From NCBI GenBank assembly GCA_009835985.1, contig VXWI01000053.1, forward strand, positions 1 to 45,405: a stretch of DNA of 45,405 nt, written 5' to 3'. This document shows positions 41,830-45,405 of this stretch, in pieces; the stretch's first letter is position 1; each line of letters opens with the position of its first letter. This DNA comes from Acidobacteriota bacterium. GTDB taxonomy: Bacteria > Acidobacteriota > Vicinamibacteria > Marinacidobacterales > Marinacidobacteraceae. The notes below the pieces were generated by a model. It had not been told where the DNA came from and ran no database searches. It saw only the letters and a program-made list of their open reading frames with translations. A program made the position numbers and the translations under genes.

Positions 41830-42936
41830 TCAGCCCCCGAGGCCTGTCCGGACGGCGAGTCCGAGACCGTAGAGGACAGCCGAGAGCGCGAGCCCCACGG
41901 AGGCCAGCCGGAGACCGCTGCGAATCCCCGAACGTCCGGTGAACAGGCTCGTCGCCGCCCCCGACACGAAGAGCGCCACGCCGCTCAGGACAACTGCTCC
42001 CAGCACTGCCGGGCCACTGCCCAGCCCGAGCGCGGGAAGGAGCGCCAGGGGAAGCAGCGGGACCAGCGCTCCGCCACCGAAACAGAGCAGCGAGGCCAGC
42101 CCCGACGCCCAGGGCGAACCCAGATCGTCCGGGTTGAGGCCGAGTTCCTCGCGCGTCAGCACGTCGAGCGCCCGGGCGGGCTCGCTGATGAGGCGCTTGC
42201 CGAGATCGCGGGCGGCTTCGCGCTCGAGACCGCGCGCCTCGAAGATCATCGCCAGCTCCTCGGCCTCGTCGTCCGGGTAGAGCCGCAACTCCTCCTCCTC
42301 GAGCGCGATCTGCCGCTCGTAGAGTTCGATCCGCGAGCGCACTCCGAGGTACTCCCCGGTGGCCATCGAGACCGCCCCAGCCACCATTCCGGCGGCGCCG
42401 ATGAGGAGCGCCGTGCCCGGGGAGGCGCCCGCGCCCGTCGCGGCCAGGATCAGGGCGGTGTTCGACACCAGCCCGTCGTTCGCCCCGAAGATCGCGGCAT
42501 GGAGCGCGACCGCACCGCGCGTGTAGAGGTGGCGCTGCTCCTCGCCGAGGAGGTGGTCGCGGGACTCCGCGCGGACGCTCGAACCGGCCTCCTGGGCGAT
42601 GAGGACCTCGAGGCTCGACGGCGCCGCCCGGTAAACGGAAAGGCCGCGCACCTTCAGCGCGGCGAGCGCGGGCAGGAGCGAGCGCGGGCCGATGCGCCGG
42701 ATCAGCGTTCCCACGAGCCGCACCCGAAAGGGAGCCTCGTAGGGACCCGGAGCCGGGCCGCCGGCCTCCTCGATGGCCTTGACCCACGCCTTGCTCTGTT
42801 CCAGCGCGTCCGCCGAGAGCGCTTCGAAAAGACGCTTGTTCTCTCCGCTCTCGACCTCGGCGAGCACCAGGTAGAGCCAGGCCGCCTGGACCTCGCTCTC
42901 CCAACTGTCGAGTAGCGAGGCGGTGTCGGCCATCAT
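41830..42936 (-). CDS. Ferritin-like domain-VIT family membrane transporter
   Basis: A 368-residue protein from ATG 42936 (42933 also possible). A longer frame back to 42978 would begin inside a repeat fragment and is rejected. Residues about 5-125 are helical and resemble the erythrin/ferritin-like domain of MbfA-type exporters, but the expected ExxH metal ligands appear lost (EQSK and QEAGS at those places). The VIT domain follows: AIFGANDGLVSN, then GAVSMATGEYLGVRSRIELYERQI, a cytoplasmic helical loop, and closing transmembrane helices. VIT proteins move iron or manganese out of the cytosol. It heads a run with the lipoprotein and serine hydrolase. Confidence 0.83.
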   Translation of the reverse strand: MMADTASLLDSWESEVQAAWLYLVLAEVESGENKRLFEALSADALEQSKAWVKAIEEAGGPAPGPYEAPFRVRLVGTLIRRIGPRSLLPALAALKVRGLSVYRAAPSSLEVLIAQEAGSSVRAESRDHLLGEEQRHLYTRGAVALHAAIFGANDGLVSNTALILAATGAGASPGTALLIGAAGMVAGAVSMATGEYLGVRSRIELYERQIALEEEELRLYPDDEAEELAMIFEARGLEREAARDLGKRLISEPARALDVLTREELGLNPDDLGSPWASGLASLLCFGGGALVPLLPLALLPALGLGSGPAVLGAVVLSGVALFVSGAATSLFTGRSGIRSGLRLASVGLALSAVLYGLGLAVRTGLGG

Positions 42937-42969
42937 CAACAGCCGGTGGTGGAACTGGCGGTAGCACCG

Positions 42970-43036
42970 ACCCCCCACCGGGAGAACCGGGCATCGGCGT
43001 TCGAATGCCGCGTGACTTTGTCCACAGGCTGCTAAG
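42970..43036 (+). mobile_element. End fragment of the MITE-like element, copy 3
   Basis: About 67 bases matching the right end of the element at 5410-5614 (CCCACCGGGAGAAC, then GTCCACAGGCTGCTAAG), with the stretch CGTTCGAATGCCGCGTGAC matching that element's left end in inverted form. The structured core is absent. Its terminal CTA (43032-43034) forms the stop codon of the minus-strand gene that follows. Confidence 0.75.
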
Positions 43037-44759
43037 GCAGGGTACCCGAAGGAGGAGCGATGCCGGCCGGCGCTCCCGGGAGCCGCATCCGGTAGAGCGG
43101 CAGGGCGTCCACCAGGCGCACGATCTCGGCCTCGACGTCCCGGAAGCCCGCGCCGCCCACCCCGCCGAACTCGGCCTCCAGCCGGGCGGCGCTGAGTCCT
43201 TCGGGAAGCCCGGCATCGGTCGGCGCGAGGTCCTCTTCCCGGACGCCGTTGGCGAGCCGCACCTGCATCCAGCGCGCCCCCGCCACGTCGCCGGTCGCGG
43301 TGAGCCCGAAGCGGGTCCCCGCCTCGTCCATCAACAGGTCGGCGAACGAGAAACCGGTCCCGCCCTCCGCCGCGTCGAGCTGTTCCTTCAGGAGTCCGGC
43401 GCCGCCCGAAACGCCGTCGGGCGCCACCTGCACGATGCCGGCGCTCAGGAAGAAATGGCGCGCCCAGTCACGGCGCCCGTGCAGGCTGAGAGGAAGACGG
43501 TCCAGCAGCCCACGCGCTTCCTCCCCGCCACCGGGAACACGCGCCAGGTCGAGCAGCGAGGGGTGTCCGAAAGCGCCCCCGAGGGCGAGCAGGGCGGCGC
43601 GGTTCTCGGCCAACGCGTCGCCTCCCACCGAACGGACGGCGGCGAGCGCGAACGTGCGCCGCAGCACCGCCGAGGTCCGGTCCGGCTGCTCCCGGAGGAG
43701 ATCGGCGTCGCGGGCGAGCAGCGTCAGATAGCCGCCCACCCGCGAGTGGATGCCGGCGCCCGTGTCCTCCCGCTCCCGCCAGCGCACCACGATCGCCGAG
43801 TCCGCGACCCGGACCTCAGCGAACGGCGCCAGCAGCGCCGCGACCGCGGTGTTCCGGCGCAGCCAGCGTGAGAGCACGCGGGACGAGGACCGAACGAGCA
43901 CGGGCGGCGCCTCGACGCCGCCAACCCGGACGGACCGGAACGCCGCCCGGAACTCGCCGTCCGCGACGGTCGGCGCCGCGGTGGCCGCGATGTTCAGAAA
44001 ACGCGTGCCCAGCGCCGGCAGAACCAGCGGCATCGAACCGGCGATCTCGATCGCTTCGCCCGCGGGGGCCGCGTGGAGCCGCACGGCCGGGTCCACTCCG
44101 ACGGCGGCGAGCGCCAGGCGAAAGCCCGCGGCGAAGGTGGCCGCATTCAGAGTCGCCCGCGAACCGGGCGCTCCGTCCCGATAGAAATCGGCGAAGGCGT
44201 CGCGATACCGGCCGTCCGGCGACCCGGGCGGCCCGATGGGATCAACCACCGCGACCCGGTCGGTGATCAGCAGGAGCAGCACGGCGACACTCGCCAGGAG
44301 GACCGCGGCGATGGCGACCAGCACCGGAATGAGGACCAGCGCCGACCCGGGTCCCCGCGCGATGACGGCGCCGAAGAGCGCGCCGACGAACATCCCGGTC
44401 AGCGGGGCGAGCAAGGTGGCCACCTCGGGAAAGACGAAGCTCTCCAGCACCAGCCAGGGAGCGGCGTCCGGAGCCGCGATCACGAGCGCGGTCACCACCA
44501 CTCCGATCAGGAGCGAGGGGAGCAGGACCAGGAAGAAACCGCTGAGGACGCCCCGCATCCGGGGGAGCGCCAGCGGGATGAGGATCCCGATCGGCAGGAA
44601 CCAGAGTCCCTGCCGGGAGAGCCCGTAGGCGAGCGAGCCGAAGTCCGATCCGGGGAACGAACCATCGGGCCCGTAGGCGGCGGCGAACCAGCCGTAGGCC
44701 GCGAGCGCGACGGCCGCCAGGAGATTCCGGGATCCGATCCGGGAGCGCTCTTCGCTCAT
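43032..44759 (-). CDS. Membrane protein with YfiM-like C-terminal region
   Basis: A 575-residue protein starting at ATG 44759, which overlaps the preceding stop (TGATG). Four to five hydrophobic segments fill residues about 10-165 (LLAAVALAAYGWFAAAYG, GFFLVLLPSLLIGVVVTALVIAA, ALVLIPVLVAIAAVLLASVAVLLLLI). A soluble, probably periplasmic part of about 400 residues follows. Near residues 440-500 the pattern WARHFFLSAGI ... LLKEQLDAAEGGTGFSFADLLMDEAGTRF recalls YfiM/DUF2279-type segments (a His, then KExxDxxxGGxGFSxxDLxxDxxG). The rest is unrecognised. It is cotranscribed with the partial gene upstream. Confidence 0.7.
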   Translation of the reverse strand: MSEERSRIGSRNLLAAVALAAYGWFAAAYGPDGSFPGSDFGSLAYGLSRQGLWFLPIGILIPLALPRMRGVLSGFFLVLLPSLLIGVVVTALVIAAPDAAPWLVLESFVFPEVATLLAPLTGMFVGALFGAVIARGPGSALVLIPVLVAIAAVLLASVAVLLLLITDRVAVVDPIGPPGSPDGRYRDAFADFYRDGAPGSRATLNAATFAAGFRLALAAVGVDPAVRLHAAPAGEAIEIAGSMPLVLPALGTRFLNIAATAAPTVADGEFRAAFRSVRVGGVEAPPVLVRSSSRVLSRWLRRNTAVAALLAPFAEVRVADSAIVVRWREREDTGAGIHSRVGGYLTLLARDADLLREQPDRTSAVLRRTFALAAVRSVGGDALAENRAALLALGGAFGHPSLLDLARVPGGGEEARGLLDRLPLSLHGRRDWARHFFLSAGIVQVAPDGVSGGAGLLKEQLDAAEGGTGFSFADLLMDEAGTRFGLTATGDVAGARWMQVRLANGVREEDLAPTDAGLPEGLSAARLEAEFGGVGGAGFRDVEAEIVRLVDALPLYRMRLPGAPAGIAPPSGTLP

Positions 44760-45405
44760 CAATCCGGACCGCCGTCCCCCCCGCGCGCGTCGGCGAGCGC
44801 CCTCCAGAAGGGCGGGAGCTGCTCGTCCATCAACCGCCGGTACTCCCCGCGAGCCGTGTCGAAGCGCTCCGTGAGAATCGCGTGGACCTCGCGCTGCTGG
44901 TCGGTGGGCGCGAAGTCGGCGCCGTCCCAGCCGGCGTCGTTCGCGAGGGCGCCAAGCCGGCCGTAGAGGCGCATCGGCGCGCGGAAGGCGTCCTCGCGGG
45001 CGCCCGTGAGCCCGACATCGAAGAAATGTCCCTCGATGGCGATCGCTGTCCCCGCGATCTCGCCCGCGCTCTCGAGCAGCGCCGTGAACCGCTCGTCGCC
45101 GCCGTGGCGCTCCTGAAGCCCCTCGATCTCGCGGCGCACCCATTCGAGCTCATCCACCATCTCCGCCAGTTCGTTCAACTGCGCGTGGATGGCGTCGAGG
45201 AACGCGTACTTCTCCCGGATGTCACCGGGAGTGGCGGCGGATGCGGGATCGACCTCCACCTGCAAGGTGGTTTCCGCGGTGTGTTCCCCCACCGTGACCC
45301 GGGCGGTGTACGAACCGGGCGGCTGGAGCAGACCGCGGTAGCCGGGAAAGATGTCGAGGTCCCAGGTACGGATCCGGCGCTGGCCGTCCTCGCCCATTTC
45401 CACCC
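44759..45405 (-). CDS. C-terminal part of an exported sortilin/BNR-type protein (partial)
   Basis: At least 215 residues; the gene continues past the window's right edge, so the start is not seen. The visible part begins in a short beta-sandwich (GLLQPPGSYTARVTVGEHTAETTLQVEVDP) and continues as a helical tail with heptad-like spacing (KYAFLDAIHAQLNELAEMVDELEWVRREIEGLQ). This arrangement is typical of the C-terminus of large exported VPS10/sortilin or BNR-repeat beta-propeller proteins, but the propeller itself would be outside the window. Its stop overlaps the next gene's start, so the two are coupled. Confidence 0.6.
   Translation of the reverse strand, partial: VEMGEDGQRRIRTWDLDIFPGYRGLLQPPGSYTARVTVGEHTAETTLQVEVDPASAATPGDIREKYAFLDAIHAQLNELAEMVDELEWVRREIEGLQERHGGDERFTALLESAGEIAGTAIAIEGHFFDVGLTGAREDAFRAPMRLYGRLGALANDAGWDGADFAPTDQQREVHAILTERFDTARGEYRRLMDEQLPPFWRALADARGGDGGPD

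Noticed and set aside
42937-42978. Longer start for the VIT-family gene
   Set aside because: The added residues run into the fragment of the MITE-like element and have no family similarity.
1-45405. CRISPR arrays, tRNA, rRNA, riboswitches, phage or plasmid genes
   Set aside because: I looked for regularly spaced repeats, cloverleaf patterns and typical marker proteins and saw none; the repeats present are dispersed, not arrayed.

Overview
The window is very GC-rich bacterial DNA with dense, mostly intact genes. Three tandem proteins carry the VWFA-related domain described mainly from Acidobacteriota. Together with many exported or lipoprotein-type enzymes (DUF5916 barrel, DUF5107-TPR, GH2, exported VOC protein) and an outer-membrane efflux lipoprotein, this suggests a Gram-negative, probably acidobacterial genome. 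That placement is inference; no rRNA or tRNA gene is present.

Layout. 1-5400: housekeeping genes secA and guaB (4-bp overlap) and a small exported protein. 5400-13350: a DUF5916 outer-membrane protein, three tandem VWFA-type exported proteins and a spondin-domain lipoprotein, all on +. 13368-17458 (minus): a proline-racemase-superfamily enzyme with its OPA/MFS transporter, and a gamma-glutamyltransferase.

17583-29363 is the most interesting part. It holds a sterol 24-C-methyltransferase homologue, an RND pump, a cytochrome P450 fused behind a GPP34 (GOLPH3-like) domain, an FAD oxidoreductase, a Rieske oxygenase of the DAF-36/KshA type, and a periplasmic adaptor plus TolC-type channel that would complete the pump. 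The gene content fits modification and export of a sterol or other polycyclic isoprenoid lipid. No cyclase or epoxidase is present, so the substrate would be made elsewhere in the genome or taken up. This pathway assignment is inference from family membership and clustering.

29500-45405: a CBM9-like protein, a DUF5107-TPR protein, an NTF2-like protein and an exported double-VOC lipoprotein (+). Then on the minus strand come a GH2 glycosidase, CutA, heme oxygenase and a 50-residue membrane protein, followed by a serine hydrolase, a lipoprotein and a ferritin-like/VIT protein, and finally a membrane protein and the C-terminal end of a larger exported protein that runs off the window.

Two dispersed repeat families were read from the sequence. 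One is a roughly 190-205 bp element with terminal inverted repeats and an internal structured core that shows compensatory base changes (5410-5614, 39232-39418, and an end fragment at 42970-43036). The other is a roughly 50-bp double-hairpin repeat (20-70, 7961-8006, 8118-8170, 34911-34962). The last copy of the second family sits in a 100-bp insertion flanked by a perfect 24-bp duplication of a gene's 3' end.
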